Part shown: piece by piece, positions 63,947 to 64,000 of the stretch
How the letters are laid out: each line of letters begins with the position of its first letter
Position numbering within the stretch: position 1 is the stretch's first letter
Source: Yponomeuta sedellus
Lineage: Eukaryota; Arthropoda; Insecta; Lepidoptera; Yponomeutidae
DNA: 64,000 bases
Direction of reading: 5' to 3'
Assembly: GCA_934045075.1 (NCBI GenBank)
Contig: OW203724.1
Coordinates: 248,001-312,000, forward strand
The notes under the pieces: model-generated
Databases searched by the model: none
What the model was told of the DNA's origin: nothing
The model's input: only the letters and a program-made list of their open reading frames with translations
Made by a program: the position numbers and the translations under genes

Positions 63947-63992
63947 CGAAACACTTTCGTGGTATTGTTAACACAATACCACGAGTGTTTCG
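63947..63992. repeat. Imperfect palindrome at the window end
   Basis: CGAAACACT-TT-CGTGGTATTGT pairs with ACAATACCACGAGTGTTTCG around a TAAC centre, with a two-base bulge. It may continue as part of an element beyond the window. Confidence 0.75.
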
Positions 63993-64000
63993 AACTACTT

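Overview
The window looks like a transposon-dense segment of an insect nuclear genome, most likely a moth or butterfly. The evidence is AT-rich intergenic DNA, tRNA-derived SINEs, CR1-, jockey- and RTE-type LINE remains, gypsy and BEL/Pao LTR elements, a FLYWCH zinc-finger exon of the kind common in Lepidoptera, and a fragment resembling an insect chemosensory receptor. No bacterial-style operon, rRNA or CRISPR array was seen. Almost all protein-coding sequence belongs to mobile elements. Only two short pieces (about 4.77-5.27 kb and 27.49-27.65 kb) look like host exons.

Layout. 1-10.2 kb: LINE tails, a 2-kb terminal-inverted-repeat element carrying a 47-bp minisatellite and a SINE, the receptor-like fragment, a truncated CR1 copy and several hairpins. 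10.24-27.36 kb: one minus-strand gypsy element with nearly identical LTRs. It is interrupted by two plus-strand CR1 LINEs (13.54-18.98 and 19.79-25.34 kb), both with open ORF1 and ORF2. The part between its 5' LTR and gag holds a 45-bp minisatellite and four copies of a ~102-nt unit that can fold into paired hairpins with compensatory changes. 27.5 kb: FLYWCH exon. 28.1-29.3 kb: four ~308-bp tandem repeats, each with a tRNA-like gene; a fifth copy lies at 56.4 kb.

29.53-55.87 kb: a broken BEL/Pao element expanded to 26 kb by nested insertions. These are an RNase H-bearing LINE fragment (11-bp duplication), a second gypsy element (32.32-44.02 kb, 185-bp LTRs, CTATC duplication), a hairpin-bearing SINE or LINE tail (8-bp duplication), a jockey-type LINE, and a 4.2-kb DNA transposon with a two-exon DDE-like transposase gene (49.84-54.05 kb). 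The inner gypsy carries a 6.6-kb composite insertion with a 9-bp duplication. That composite holds a decayed LINE, an array of hairpins sharing one loop sequence, a small inverted-repeat DNA element and a piece of a third gypsy gag.

55.9-64 kb: mostly gene-free AT-rich DNA with a 73-bp hairpin repeat, one small ORF and an RTE-type LINE tail split by three copies of a 307-bp MITE.

The window is therefore a layered record of insertions. LTR pairs, target duplications and resumed reading frames give the relative order. The features least explained by known element types are the covarying structured repeats at 26.2-26.9 kb, the shared-loop hairpin array at 39.3-39.6 kb, and the transposase gene at 50.2-53.2 kb. 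All family assignments are by eye; no database search was possible.
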